This document shows positions 11,838-23,539 of a stretch of 64,000 nt of DNA, piece after piece. The DNA is from Anthoceros angustus (taxonomy: Eukaryota > Streptophyta > Anthocerotopsida > Anthocerotales > Anthocerotaceae): assembly GCA_010909165.1 (NCBI GenBank), contig VJWM01000234.1:124001-188000 (forward strand), given 5' to 3'. Position numbers and translations under genes: made by a program. Each line of letters opens with the position of its first letter. The first letter of the stretch is position 1. The notes below the pieces were generated by a model. The model saw only the letters and a list, made by a program, of their open reading frames with translations, had not been told where the DNA came from and ran no database searches.

Positions 11838-12900
11838 CGGGGTCATTCATGCGGATGGTGACCAATGTCTTCCGGGATTTCTTGAGGGACTTCATGGAGG
11901 TATTCCTGGACGACTTTTGTGTGCACGGTGAGGAGGACAAGCATGTTGGCCACCTGCGGAAGTGCTTGAGCAACAGGGAAACCCATGCCTCTGGGAGAAA
12001 TGCTACTTGACGGAGGAATCCTGCAGCATCGGCATCGTAGCGAGGATAGAGGTGGACCAAGACAAAGTCCGGGTCATCCAGTCCCTGCAACCGCCCACAA
12101 ATCTAAAGGAGTTGCGAGGATTCCTGGGCATGGTGGGTTACTACAGACGGTTCATTAAGGACTTTGCTAAGTTGCTGCCAATTTTGAGTTGCCCGGAAGG
12201 AGGAGGAGTGGGCTTGGACATCGGAGAGAGAGGCAGTTGAGTTTGCACCACCTTGATAAGTGCTCCAAGATGAAAGGTCCGGATCGGGGTGGCGGTTTCA
12301 CGTATATGTGGATGTGGCGTTTGCCACATCGGAGTTGTGCTCAGCCAAAAGGACGATCAGCGGAGGGATCATCCGATCTACTACGCTGGAAGGCAGCTCA
12401 CGCATGCGGAACGGAGGTACACTACCACGGAGTGGGAGGCGCTGGGTATGGTGTACGCGGTCAAGAAATTCAGGCACTACCTCCTACCCAACGAGTTTGT
12501 GTTCTATGTGGACCATTTTGCGCTCAAGCATCAAGTGAATAAGGCGGACCTGTCAGGGCGAATTGCGAGGTGGATTCTGTTACTCCAAGAGTTCACCTTC
12601 GAGGTGGAGACCGAGCGGCGGCACTAAAACGCCGACTTCACGCCGCTAAATCGAGCCAGTCTGCCAAAATCGGAGGGCCTTCCCGCGAGAACCGGTGGCC
12701 ATGGAGGCACAGTGGAGGAGGCCTTGTCGGAAGAACCGCAAGCTTGTGGACGCCATTGCCACAGCGAAATGGAGAAGGGGAGCAGCCGGAGGGGACGGCC
12801 AACCTATGCGGAGCTGGAGCGGTACCTGTGGGAGATGGAGATGCCAAGCGGATTGACTCGTAGCCAACAATAGGCCTTCGTGCACTATGCCCGCCCTTCT
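11838..12900 (+). pseudogene. Gypsy pol, second part (element A): RT end and RNase H
   Basis: This resumes RT with an APGSFMRMV block and the FLDDFCVHG catalytic motif (FLDD in place of the usual YxDD). A GYYRRFIKDFA-type segment is near 12137-12170. RNase H follows in the frame at 12289-12627: LSQKD, PIYYAGRQLTHAE, TTTEWEALG, KKFRHYLLPN and FYVDHFALK. The connection domain toward integrase continues to about 12880 and then meets minus-strand sequence near 12900. Three or more frameshifts are needed, and no integrase of this element is present. Confidence 0.85.
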
Positions 12901-13660
12901 TGGATGTATAACGGACCTCTCCTCTTTCTTGCTCCTGTGGGGGAAAAGATTCCCACTCCGGCAACCTTGTTGCCTCCACATCCTCCTCCCTTGCTCCTAG
13001 CATGCTTGTGGAGGTCTGACCTCCCACTGTCTTCCTCAAGGCAAAAGGCAAAGGCCTTTCCAAACTGGGCTGGAGATGAATTATCTCCGAAGGATGCCAA
13101 GCATCTTCCAACTCCTTGCTTGTGAGAAGCCCTTCCGTTTCCCACAAATGCACCAAATAGGTGCTAAGGTAGCAGGGCCTTGGCCCTTCCTCATCCACCG
13201 AATTTGGCTTGAGGAGCTTTTCCCGGTGGTGGATATAGGCTTCATACATGATGGTGCCCCAATCTGGCTTGGCTCCTCTCGAAATCTTCCACAAAAATTG
13301 CAGGAAGTTGGTGCTGAAATAGGACGTCCTCTGGTAGTTTACCAACCCCAACACAATCTTCGCAAAGAGCCTCCACTTCAGCTCTTTGATGCTGTCTGTT
13401 TTCCAGCCATTCTTGGCATGGGCCTTCACTCCTCCGTCCATCATGTCGAGGAGCTCTTGTGGAATGTCGAGAGGCCGCCTCTTTCCTCCATTCAACCTTC
13501 GAGGAGAGCAATTCCCGAGCTCTCCTCCGCCTCAGACACTGCCGAATGCTTCTACGGTCCAGCAGCCGAGGATCCGTCGAAAGCATTCTTTTCCGTAACG
13601 CAGAGGTCGCCCGATTGATGGAGGTTGATGTAACACTCCTCAATCAATTCCAATCCCTGA
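12901..13660 (-). pseudogene. Accessory LTR-ORF N-terminal domain (copy ii)
   Basis: The minus-strand frame at 12638-13495 and its upstream neighbour encode a protein block also found at 32270-32930. Shared elements are a LELIEECYINLHQS-like opener, LFAKIVLGLV, YFSTNFLQFLWKI, DWGTIMYEA, STYLVHLWETEGL and EELEDAW. A diverged version at 54380-54650 has DWATIQYE. I recognise no enzymatic domain. It resembles the extra gag-side proteins of some large plant gypsy elements ('putative plant transposon protein' types), but that is from memory. It ends near 12905, where homology to 32970 stops and plus-strand pol begins. Confidence 0.65.
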
Positions 13661-13699
13661 CGTCACACTGGAGTCGTCGAGGAAATCGAATTCCACCTT

Positions 13700-15720
13700 C
13701 AAAGACGGGCGGTTACCGTAATCGCGGTCGTGGTTGGCTCGTGTCTCCTCCGCCGCAGTTCGTGAACGACTCCCGCGCCGGGTGCCATGCTTGCGCTCCA
13801 ACACCTAGGATCCCCCATCTTATGCCCCAATTCTTTGCATACCTGGCAAAAGGGGACATACCCCACTTGCTTTCAAGAATCTGGGCAATCATTCGAGTAA
13901 TGTCCGGGTGTTCCGCAGTTATAACAACATCCCTGTGGAATTGCCATTGGTCTTTGGGATGGATCGCCGCCACGGGCTCATGGCGATGTCGTGATCCATA
14001 CCTCAAGGAACAGGTGTAAGTCGCCTCATTGATTGAGGTGGCCGACTTCCAGTGACCGCTTACACCTGATAAGCTTCATCCACATACCAATATTCCCCTG
14101 GCATGACGGTTTCCACATGATTTACAGCATGCCGTGGTGCGCGAATACATTCCCTGTTGGTGTGTCCCGTTTGATGGCAAATTGAGCAATACATCAAATG
14201 TCTCGCCGGTGAGGGAGACCTTCGTGGAGCTTGGTTCTTCACTGCCTTGACCTCTAGCTCGGTCAATCTCTTCGTTAGAGCCCTCCACTTGTCCAGCAAT
14301 TCCGCCTCCTGTGGCTGATGTTTCTCCCTTCTCCATTCGACGAACCGTTTTCCCTTTCCTCTCCTTCTCCAACGCGCGTTCCGCTTCTTCCTGCCTCTTC
14401 TTGACCTTCTCTAAGTCCTTTCTCATCCGATGCTCGTAGGCCCTCTCTGATTCCTCTTCCGATGTGGAGCTTTCTTGAGTTCCACTGTCCTCACTCTCTG
14501 AGGAGGATGATGGCGACGAACTAGAGGAGGTAGAGGAAGACGAGGAACTTGATTGCCTAGATCCTTTCCTTTTCTTATGACTTCGCCTCTTCTTCCTCCT
14601 TCTCCCCAGCTCGGCAGATTCTCATTCCTCAGCCAATCGGATGGCTCCAGCCAGCGTCTTAGTCCCGCGTCTGCAGTGCACCTCCATTTTTTGGGATAAT
14701 CCGCCCACAAACCAATCCAGCGCTTGCTCTTGTGAGTACCCAGAGGTGGGTGGATCCCCCTGCCTCTCGGGCGCACACTTTGGAACTCGATCTAGGTAAC
14801 CATAGAACCTCTCCACATAGTCAAACAGGGATTCTCTCTTCTTCCTACGGAGGGTCCTCAGTTTTGCCAGGGTATGATGAGCGTAACTGAGTCCTCGGAA
14901 GCGATTCAAGAAAGCTGCCTTGAGAGCCTCCCAATCCGTCGGTGCCACCGCGCTATAGGTGCGACCATACCATTGTTGCGCGTGCCCTCTCAGCAGTCCA
15001 GGAAAGATGCGCAGTCGATCGACTCCATCCTCCAAATTGGCGTGGGAGACGTGCTCAAAAGTCCACACAAACGCCTCCGCGTCATCGCCCTTCTTCTTCT
15101 CGCCAAATTTGACGTATTGCTAGCGGCTATGGAGCTGTGGCAGCCCTCCTCCTCCAGCGGCTCCACTCATATTGCTCGTCCCGGCTGCTCCCGCTACTTC
15201 TGTGCTTCTTCTTCCCTCGGTGGACCAGAAAACCGATAGGGTCTTTGGGTGCTGAAATTCTGAACCCGGAGGAGTAGCGACCTCCCCTGTGGTCCGTCCC
15301 AAAAGATCAAGCTGAGCAGTGATACGATCGAGGCATTCAGCCAAATCCTCCGACCAGGCCTGAAACTCCCCGCTACTGACGACCTCGTCGTCGTTGTCAG
15401 TTTCGCTCGAAGTCGGGGTGGTTTCACCGCCTCGAGCGGCCCATCGTTGTGGAAGTTCCGCGACGGTCGCGGGGTGCAGTCCGAGCTCGGGAGAGGACGT
15501 CTCCTCCTCACTCCTCGACACCAACACTTCCTCCACAACCTCCTTCCTCTCGCTATCAGTGAACTCCACCCCTTCTTCCTCCAACCCGTCCTCCCGTCGT
15601 CCACCGTCCTCGCCTACGGGCGTCACGGCAAGGATGGCCTCCTCTTCACTCACCCGTAGCTCGTTTTCTTCCTGCTGTCGATCGGGTGGCGGCAGCAGCA
15701 ATTTCTTCTCTCAAACGATC
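13700..15720 (-). pseudogene. Gypsy gag: acidic N-terminus, retrotransposon gag domain, CCHC
   Basis: Minus strand. At 15120-15701 the product is an acidic Ser/Glu-rich N-terminal region. At 14622-15068 a clear retrotransposon-gag domain is present (LRIFPGLLRGHAQQWY, ALKAAFLNRFRGL, LRRKKRESLFDYVERF, then a LDWFVGGL block). A Lys/Glu-rich coiled segment follows near 14300-14430. The CCHC knuckle CSICHQTGHTNREC is at about 14165-14215. The knuckle matches the C-x2-CH-x4-HTxR form in gypsy C at 59068-59110. Three frames must be combined. Gag of this type forms the particle and binds RNA. Confidence 0.85.
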
Positions 15721-16031
15721 CCTCCGTGAAGCTCGTAAACCTCTTGCGGTGACAGGTGGGGGCGATCTTCTGCACTCTTCTCCTCGAGTCCTTCCCCTAC
15801 CAGTCATCTGCAAGCATCCTCATGATCTCCAACCCACAGTTGTTAAGAAGGAAGCAACCCACACCCTTTAGTGTCTCATCCGTTCACCCCTATGACAAAT
15901 AGAGTGTATGAAGTTCCCTCTTCACCACATATGGTCAACCCTCAGTCCCTTCTTCAACATTCTGCAGCCTAACGATGGAAATCACAGCATTCAAATTTCC
16001 TGCGACAAGTCCCCGGCAACGGCGCCAAAAA
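15721..16031 (-). other. Gypsy leader and primer binding site (PBS 16010-16027)
   Basis: On the minus strand TGGCGCCGTTGCCGGGGA (complement of 16010-16027) is the PBS used by many plant gypsy elements and pairs with tRNA-Asp. It is followed by a 290-base leader running into the gag above. The expected LTR on the other side (from 16032 upward on this strand) is missing. Plus-strand pol begins there instead, so this is a rearrangement breakpoint. Confidence 0.85.
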
Positions 16032-17300
16032 TGTGGGAGGTAGAGGATTTAGAGTTAGAGCCCGGCAAGGTAGTCACGATCTCTAGGTATCTAGGAGAGG
16101 TGAGAAAGAGGAGTTCCGTAGTGTGCTTAGGGAGTATGGATGTGTTTGCTTTCAAGATTACTGACATGACAGGAATTCCGGAGGAGCTAGGTATACATCG
16201 GATTGATCTGAAGGAGGGAAGCGCTCCTGTGAGGATTAAGCAGTATAGATTGAATCCCAAATATTCCATGGTCGTTAAGGATCAACTCGACCAATATTTT
16301 GAAGCAGGGGTGATCTACCCGGTGCTCACTAGAGTGGGTCGCTCCTATTGTGATGGTGCCCAAGAAGCAGCAGGGAAAGGTTCGGGTGTGCCAAGATTTC
16401 AAGAGGCTTAACGAAGCCAGGAAGAAGGATCACCACCCCTTAACCTTCATGGACAGTGTGCTGGATACGGTAGCCGGACATGAGATGTATAGTTTCTTGG
16501 ACGGATACTCTGGGTACAATCAGATTTCGCTAAGGAAGGAAGACCAGGACAAGATGACATTCACAACAGATTGGGGCACTTACGCTTATTCGAAGCTCCC
16601 TTTCGGGTTGTGTAATGCGCGCGCCACTTTCCAGCGAGTAGTGAACGCTATATTCCGAGATTTCTTACGGAAGTTCATGGAGGTATTCCTGGATGATTTT
16701 TGCGTGTTTGGGAGAAGGAAACTGCATCTGGACTATTTGAGACAGTGTTTCCAGAAGTGCAGAGAGTCGAACATGAAACTTCATCCGGGGAAATGTTATT
16801 TTGGTATAACGGAGGGCATATTATTGGCACATCGAGTTTCAGTACGAGGATTGCAGGTAGATAGGGAGAAAGTAGCAATGATAGCAGAGATGGATGCCCC
16901 GCAAACGGTGAGGCAGGTGCGAGCTTTTATAGGACTAGTAGGGTATTACAGGAGGTCTATCAAGGACTTCGCCAAGAAGGCAGCCTTGTTGACGCAGCTG
17001 ACCAAGAAGGATGTACCCTTTGAATGGACGATCGCGAGGCAGGAGGCCTTTCAACAGCTGAAGGTTAGTTTGGTGAGCGCACCAACATTACAACCCCCAG
17101 ATTGGGAAAAGCCGTTTCATGTATATGTGGATGTGTCCGCTTATGCCATTGGGACCATCTTGAGTTAGAAGGACGAAAAGAAACGGGATCACCCGATTTT
17201 CTATCCTGGGAGGCAGCTCACGGATGCTGAGAGGAACTACTCAACCACGGAGCAAGAGGGTCTTGGGATTATCTACTCCTGTAAGAAGTTTAGACGTAAA
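16032..17300 (+). pseudogene. Gypsy reverse transcriptase-RNase H (element B), near intact
   Basis: The longest pol frame in the window. Linker and RT start lie at 15908-16411; after one frameshift, 16350-17168 is open for 272 codons. Visible motifs are VCQDFKRLN, FLDGYSGYNQ, TTDWGTYAYSKLPFGL, an NARATFQRVV block, catalytic FLDDFCVFG at about 16686, NMKLHPGKC, GYYRRSIKDFAKKA and, in RNase H, a PFHVYVDVS block. One TAG at 17167 replaces the usual CAG of LSQKD. Beyond it RNase H stays open (YPGRQLTDAERNYSTTEQE) to KKFR at about 17290. There it ends in GC-rich sequence. The missing RNase H end occurs at 27505 and 28975. Confidence 0.9.
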
Positions 17301-18679
17301 GTCGCGGCCTCGTCTGGGGCCTCGACGCGCCTAGTTGGTTTTTTTTCGGGGGGTTGGAGGTGGATTTCTAGAGAGAGAATTGACCTTTTGGTCATTATTT
17401 TACTCAATATAGTAAATTTTGTTACAATCGGGTGAAAAACATGCCACATGGGGTGAAAATAATCCACCATCAATGTTACAGGCAGAGCAATAGGGTAAAA
17501 AAAAAATGACCACCAAGTGAACACCAGGTACTCTACTAGAAGCTCATTCTAGAAATCCCACCAAAATCGCTAATCTGGCAAAAAAAAATTTTGTTAAGTA
17601 ATATTCATGCGGATCCAGGATATACAAAAAACCAACAAAGAAACGTCTTCTTTACAGAGTTTCCTGTATATCCAGAAATGGCATGAAATACAAATTCAGG
17701 TAATGCAAAGAAAATACCAGAATAGATTGAACTCTGCTTCAACCGGATAAAGCCTAAAACCAAAACAAAAATTAGCACCAAAACAATAATTAGGCTGATA
17801 ATTAAGGACACCATAAAAGCTTAGGCAATAATACTCACCTTATTTTGCGAAATTGACTGTACAATTGTACAAATTGAATATGAAATTTTCACGACCACTT
17901 GGCTTGATTGGCATAACTTGTCCAACATTATCATAGTTGGCAAGAAGAAATTGATGAACTTGAGGACTACGAAAAAATTGTCCATCTTCCTGCAAGGACA
18001 CCTAATTAAAAATAATAATTAGATTTCAATCTGCTAGAACTGATTTAAAAGAGCATTAGTACACTTACTGATCCAGACGGATTTTGTCGAATGGCAGTGA
18101 GCATATCTTGAGGCACATTATCATTCTTTTGCTCCTATTGTCTTTGTCACTGCAATCTTCGAATCTCTTGCTGCTCTTTCTGCTGCTGCTTGAGGAACAT
18201 AGTCACGACAACACCACAAACTGTATCCGAACGTATCGCACACTTTAACAGACTACACTTACAACAAAGCTTTCCAAACAACCTCCCAGTAGTCCGTTAG
18301 GTCTTCCAACGTAAGGCATTTCCTGAAACGGCAAGACCGAGAATCAAACTATGCACAAACAGATAACAAACACGCGCAGAACAATCTGCATCTGTAACAC
18401 AAAAACAACAGGTCAAAAAATTTAAAACGTTAATCGCGCGTCTCCCAATGGTGCATCACACCACATACCGCTTCGAAGCGAACAAGGGCGAGCGCTAGAC
18501 TACAAAAAGTAGGCATCAGAGAACACCATGCGGTGAAACAAAAGCGAGAGAAAGTCACGAGACAACACATAGTCACGACAACGAACACGTATCTTGAGCA
18601 CGGTAAACAAACCATGCCAATCGCAAACTCGGAGCGTCAATGGACTTCTTGCAACAAAACTAATCAGCGAACAACGAAC
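17301..18679. other. AT-rich stretch without a recognisable gene
   Basis: This starts with a GC-rich junction (17303-17335, CGGCCTCGTCTGGGGCCTCG), echoed at 26483-26500. It continues with AT-rich DNA containing runs of A and T. Short frames (60-80 codons) on both strands show no domain. I see no tRNA, transposon end or promoter I could defend. Confidence 0.5.
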
Positions 18680-19640
18680 ACACTAACGCCGGCATAGAGC
18701 ATGAGCGAACGACATATATAAAAATGGCCTGAAAGGACCGAGACAACAGAAACAGCAAGCGTGGCGGGAAGTGCAAGCCACAGAGGACCCGCAACAACAA
18801 TCGAGGCGAAAACAAGCGCACATCAAGCAAAACCGGAGACCAGCCAAAAGACCACATCGGACAAAGTGCAAAGCGAGCACGATCTTGGCCTTTACAAGAA
18901 CACCAGATATCTCGCAAGACACATGCAGACACTACAAAACTAGGAGGACAAGAACACATGCAACGCCTACAAAATGAGAAGGAACCCAAAGCGCCGCACA
19001 AAACAACACGGAAAAGACACCGGCCTTCAAGCTCGGAACCTTCGCCTTGACAACAACCGCTCGTTCGAAATGAAAAACGTTGACGAAATACAAATGGCCT
19101 TTGGAAGGACCGAGATAGAAGCCAGCACAAGCAAATGTGACAAGGAAGTGCAAGCCGCACACAAAGGACAAGCAACATCAACAACAATCAAGGCCGAAAA
19201 CAACTCACAACGCAACACCGAGCAGACAAAAAGACGACATCAAACAAAGGTGCAAACATAAGCAGGATCTTTGCCTTTAACCTCCAGAAACTTAGCCGTC
19301 AAAACCAAGCAACCTTGGCCTTCGGGAAGAGGCAGATGGCCTACTGGATGAAAAACGAATCACCGTCACAACAGAACAACAACTACTAAACTAGACCAGA
19401 CCTTGGCCTTCGGACATACCTATCCCTGCAATAAGGACACAAACCAAGATGACCTTGGCCTTCGGACGTGCAATATACGGAGAAAAACGAAGCAAACACA
19501 GGAAGACCTCGGGCTTGGACGTTCAAAACTAAGACAAAGAACAAACCAAAAGACAGAACCTTGGAACCTTGGCCTCGGAGCGGGAAGTGGAAAAAGAAAT
19601 GTGGAGAAAGCGCTTAAATAGCCTACCAAACCCTAGGGTT
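18680..19640. repeat. Degenerate tandem repeat, about 370-bp period
   Basis: The segment at 18722-18910 (AAATGGCCTGAAAGGACCG..., GGAAGTGCAAGCC..., AAAACAAGCG) recurs in the same order at 19092-19290. This gives a period near 370 bp with many small differences. Distal to it, CTTGGCCTTCGGA-type motifs recur at about 19315, 19400, 19455 and 19570. A 175-codon minus-strand frame (18660-19187) lies across the units; its Cys/Phe-rich product is itself repetitive, and I do not regard it as a gene. The stretch ends in AAACCCTAGGGTTT (19627-19640). Confidence 0.6.
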
Positions 19641-19719
19641 TCTCCTCTGCCGATGCGTAGTTCTCTCTCTACCAGGCCTCATTTCAATTTTCAACACGGA
19701 TTTCCGGAACAAAATGCAA

Positions 19720-20990
19720 CGAACGAGAGCTACCTTTTGCTCTTCTCCACAGCAACAATACCACACAAAATTCTGAGGATCTTCTCCTTCAATACTGGAG
19801 CTGCCCGCCTTAGGACAGTCACCAGTGGCTTCAGTCCATCCATGGAAACGATTCGCTTGTACTTTGAGTCAGCATCAATCAGAGACTTTATAATATGCAC
19901 TGCTTCTTCGTGCTCTGCAGGGCTATCTTTTGAATCTTCTCAAGAGCTAAAATAAGAGTCTCGTGACCCCTCCGATCAAAAAACTCTTCCATGGCCTGCC
20001 GAAGATTTAGGTTGGGCACTAGCTCCAAGGAATCCAGTTCTTTCCCAGTGTCTGGACATGTGCGATTCCCTCTGTGGAACCACTCCAGGATGGCGGATTT
20101 TCATACGTATAACCTGCCTCCAAGATCATCACGGCTCTAGCATAACTTGCCTAGTAATTGGACAAATAAAAGAACTTGGGATGGGAACGCTGCGATCTGG
20201 ACTGAGTGGGAAAAATCTTTGAGATGCTAATCTACGTGCGTCGGCGAGAACAGCTGCAGGTCTGAGAAGCTGACACAACTCTGTCAACACCTGTATATCC
20301 GATTCCAGATTCTCCCGTTCAGCTGTAGCTAGGTCATCCTCCAGCTCTACCTTGAGCTCAGCTGCCGACAGGGGCACCTGGAGGAACTCAGCAATAGATC
20401 GAAGCAAGCTAGTGGCATATGGCTCATCGGTCTGGCATCGATCCAGACCAACTTTAATAGCTATAGCCAACTGCTCCAGACCAGGATCCAAAAGAAGGCC
20501 GCCGACTCTAACTTACGCCTCAGGTTCTTCACATGTGCCTCAAAGGGCAAAAGAGACAAAGGAAAGAGGTCTAAGCTGTCCATCATATCCTTGGTCAGCG
20601 CTTTGATCTTTAAAAGAAGCGCACTACTCTGGTGTACCAGATAGATGCGACTATGCGCGATGCCTGCTTGGTAACCATGTAAACCTTGTCTGCCAAAATC
20701 GCAAGCTTAAACAGAGCCAGCTTCATGTCCAATGACTGAAAAGCTCCGGCTGAGTCAGGTGTTCCAGCAAGGCTTCAACTCCGCCAGGTGAATCGCCATC
20801 ACCAAGAAGTTGGTTTTATTGATTACCACGCTGTTCACAATCTTCTTCGTCTCATCAATGGAGGCCAAAATGGCAGCCACCTTATCCGCACACTCCAGTG
20901 TGGTCCCCATGTCGATCTTCATGTCCGCTGGGCGAGCGATTGGTGCCCCACTCGAGCATGCGTCAGGCATGCTCACCACTAACCGAGGAG
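19720..20990 (-). pseudogene. Plant U-box/ARM E3 ubiquitin ligase fragment
   Basis: Minus-strand host-type gene. The N-terminal helical region at 20755-20979 (ADKVAAILASIDETKKIV) continues to a KALTKDMMDSLDLFPLSLLP block, the coiled N-terminal domain of plant PUB proteins. The U-box begins with SFICPITRQVMLEP at about 20129-20170. It continues after a two-base slip (LEAGYTYE) and another shift (AILEWFHRGNRTCPDTGKEL, about 20030-20090). An ARM-like repeat follows to about 19735 (VSMDGLKPLVTVLRRAAP). Such proteins bind an E2 through the U-box. Roughly 420 codons remain, broken by at least four frame changes; full-length relatives are longer. Some breaks could be introns or assembly errors. Confidence 0.82.
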
Positions 20991-21039
20991 CTCAGGGTCT
21001 GAAAGTCATACCTGCCATCTTCCTCAACAAGGAGCACAG

Positions 21040-21690
21040 ATGAGTAACCTGATGCTATCTCATGAAAGGACATGAAGAGCATTTCACCAGCTGTGAGTCA
21101 ATCGCAACCCTTCCAGCGACCCTACGGTGCAACCAATTCTCCAACCACGGGAGTCACGCTGCATTCCATGAACCGGGCGCAGAGCAAATCGCTAAGAACG
21201 CCTCCCTCTTCTACGACAGGATCTTCTATCGACCTAAAATTGCGACACAAAGAACCACTCCCGTGACCTGAGGCCGGCCTCCAGCAAGACGTCTCCTCGT
21301 GCTGCGGTGCATTTTGAGCCGACCAGGAGCTGCAGAACTCGGAGCAGACAGAAGAGTGACATCCAACTCGAGCGCCCAATCGCGAGGAGCCGACCTGCAT
21401 CACGTCATCGCCCCAGCTTCAGGCAGAATACAGATATCAGCCTGCCATGCTGTCCTGCTCCATCCGGATCCGATCCATGGAACTGTTAGAAACGCAAGCC
21501 CGTGCGGTCAACATGTGTGAGCACTTGCGCGTCCTGAGTCTTGACCGGCTTGACCAGAATGTGGCACTGATCAGCCAAGCTCGTACGACGGGCGGTGGCG
21601 GACTTGCGAAGGAAGCCTATAATAGGAAGGAGGAAGGAAAGGAAACCACCGGCCCAGGCTCCGGCTCCAGCTCCAACTTCAACTAGAAGC
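21040..21690 (+). CDS. Unrecognised coding-like stretch upstream of the U-box gene
   Basis: Two plus-strand frames (21072-21266 and 21447-21686) have polar, Ser/Thr/Gln-rich products. The second ends in a Gly/Ser-rich tail (GSGSSSNFN) before a TAG. The sequence between has in-frame stops. Composition is more gene-like than in the surrounding repeats and shows no retrotransposon motif. It lies divergent from the U-box gene, so it might be a neighbouring host gene or the 5' region of that gene. I do not recognise a domain and assign no function. Confidence 0.3.
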
Positions 21691-22039
21691 TGACCATCCG
21701 TTCGAAGTCAGCTGAATCGTTCGCAAACGTGAATATGAGAAACAACATTTTCTCGCCTCGTACGTTTTCCCTCGTTTACCGGACAACCGAATATACCCTG
21801 AATCCACAAATTGCAAAATGTAGCCTGCTTGATTTCCCTTGGTATCTTTCGTGTAGGTAACCAAGGCGCACCTTCTCTTTGCTATCCCTAACCTCAAACA
21901 TTCCCGGTCCAACCCGACATTGTCGTCGTGGGAGACGGAAACCGATGGAGGAGGAAAAGGAAAAGTCGAAAAGACGGGGAGGAGGGAGACTCGGGGAATT
22001 GAGGAAGAGAAGAGGGGAAGAGGGGGAAGAGAAGAGGGA

Positions 22040-22345
22040 AGGGGGTCATGCCATCACATTGCCTTCCTCCTCTTCCTCCGAGCCGTCTTCCTCCTCCTCC
22101 TTTGCATCGCTATTGAAAAGCCCAAACCTTTTCTTGGAATTGCCTTCCTCCTCTTCCTTTGAGTCATTTTCTCCTCCTCCATGGTGCCACAAAACCCAAA
22201 GCTTTTAAATCATTCTCTCCCTCCGATTCCTCTTCCTCCGATTCCTCTTCCTCCGTGTCGCTGCCAAAAACCAAACCTTTTTCCGGAATCACTCTCCTCC
22301 CGCTGCCTTCCTTCTCTTCCTCCATGTCACCGCCAAACCTTTTCC
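22040..22345 (+). repeat. CT-rich minisatellite
   Basis: About four imperfect units of 60-100 bases, each with a CCTTCCTCCTCTTCCTC-type block and an AAACCTTTTC-type block. Within it the 15-base motif GATTCCTCTTCCTCC recurs back to back at 22225-22255. Plus-strand translations are Ser/Pro-rich. It is directly followed by minus-strand copia gag. Confidence 0.7.
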
Positions 22346-23473
22346 AATCATTCTCTTAATTTTTCTTGTTGAAAGGAGCTCCTCATAGCCTCCTCCTTTG
22401 GAAGTACTAGCGGAACCTCGGAAGTTTGGTCTTGCACCTCTTCCTCGGTTAGACGTGTAAAGGGCTTGTTGTTTACCTGCACGCCTATAAGAACCTCTGC
22501 TTGCTTCCTCCTGAAGCAATGCTCCCACTAGCTCAGAAAAGCTTATTGCTAGCAATGTCCTTTTTGCTGCATCAGCTAACGCCTCTGCTTGTGTTTGTGA
22601 AGCAATGTAGGAGGTCACAAAGTGTGACCATGATTCGGGCAACAAAATGAGAAGCCGGACACATAGCTTCCATCATTCAGTATCTCCCCAAAAGTTCCTT
22701 GAACCTTAGAAGCTAAGGTTCTAAACACACCAATGTGTTTTTCTATTGAGTCTCCATCCCTCATCTTGTAGTTCTAGAAATTCCTCAATGCTACCATTAC
22801 ACTCATGATATTGAGTCCTCGAACAGTCCTTCAATCTTTGCTGATCTGCAGCTTGACCGAGCCCACCAACTGCCTCTCAACATGTCGATGTTAGGCCACT
22901 ACATATGGTACATGGTTGCGTTCTTGATTGTCCATACTTCAAGCGCATCCGATCCAACACTTTCTGCAGTCTTTCCTTGTCACTAGTTATGACTTTCCAA
23001 AGTCTGCAGTTTTGAAGTGCTCCTGCCATTCCGATGACCCAAATATCATAGTCGGTCCCTCCAAACCTATCTTTTTCTTTGAAACCATCTCCAAAGAATG
23101 CTTGACGATTCGCCATTGTGTATGCAAGCTACGTGTGCCTTCAAGATGTTTCACTTATCTTGGTTAATGTCAAAGAGGTCACTAAGGAATGTCAGCCATG
23201 CAACAAAGCTTAAAGCATGGAAGTTATTTGGCTCGAAAAGAGTAACTGCCGCTCAAAATCCTAGTCTGTCTCATCTCCCATCTCCATTATATCATAGGTT
23301 GAGCAGGAAGGGCGCAAATTAGGAGTATCAAATTTGTTGTTACCATTGCTTTTGTTAGTGCCTTTATGTGCTATTCCTCTAAATGCAGGATCTTTTTGCA
23401 ATTCAGATTTAACCAATGTAAGCAATTTGAAGTCCAAATGCGCAATCTGCTCCTGCAAATCATGTACATCCAT
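22289..23473 (-). pseudogene. Copia gag, inverted relative to adjacent integrase
   Basis: Minus strand. The N-terminus at 22877-23116 reads MANRQAFFGDGFKEKDRFGG, then a YDIWVIGMAGAL block. The C-terminal part at 22289-22645 contains ESWSHFVTSYIASQ and Arg/Gly-rich sequence, as in copia gag (UBN2-type). A further frame at 23261-23473 (HDLQEQIAHLD) may be a displaced C-terminal segment. No zinc knuckle was found. The next copia domain (integrase, 23540 on) is on the opposite strand, so either an inversion or two elements meet here. Confidence 0.75.
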
Positions 23474-23539
23474 GTGCTTGCAACATTGTGATTATAGTTG
23501 TGATAACATTTGTCCACGTTTTTGTTGATTGTTTGAGGT

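Noticed and set aside
13459-14019. 186-codon plus-strand ORF
   Set aside because: It overlaps the minus-strand accessory ORF and gypsy gag, both supported by homologous copies, so it is a shadow frame.
17301-18679. Search for tRNA or other RNA genes in the AT-rich stretch
   Set aside because: No cloverleaf-compatible A/B box pair or conserved RNA sequence was recognisable by eye.
18660-19187. 175-codon minus-strand ORF, Cys/Phe-rich
   Set aside because: It lies across the 370-bp tandem repeat, its product is internally repetitive in step with the DNA units, and it has no domain.
22040-22345. CT-rich repeat considered as a CRISPR-like array
   Set aside because: Units are low-complexity, imperfect and without unique spacers; the DNA is eukaryotic.
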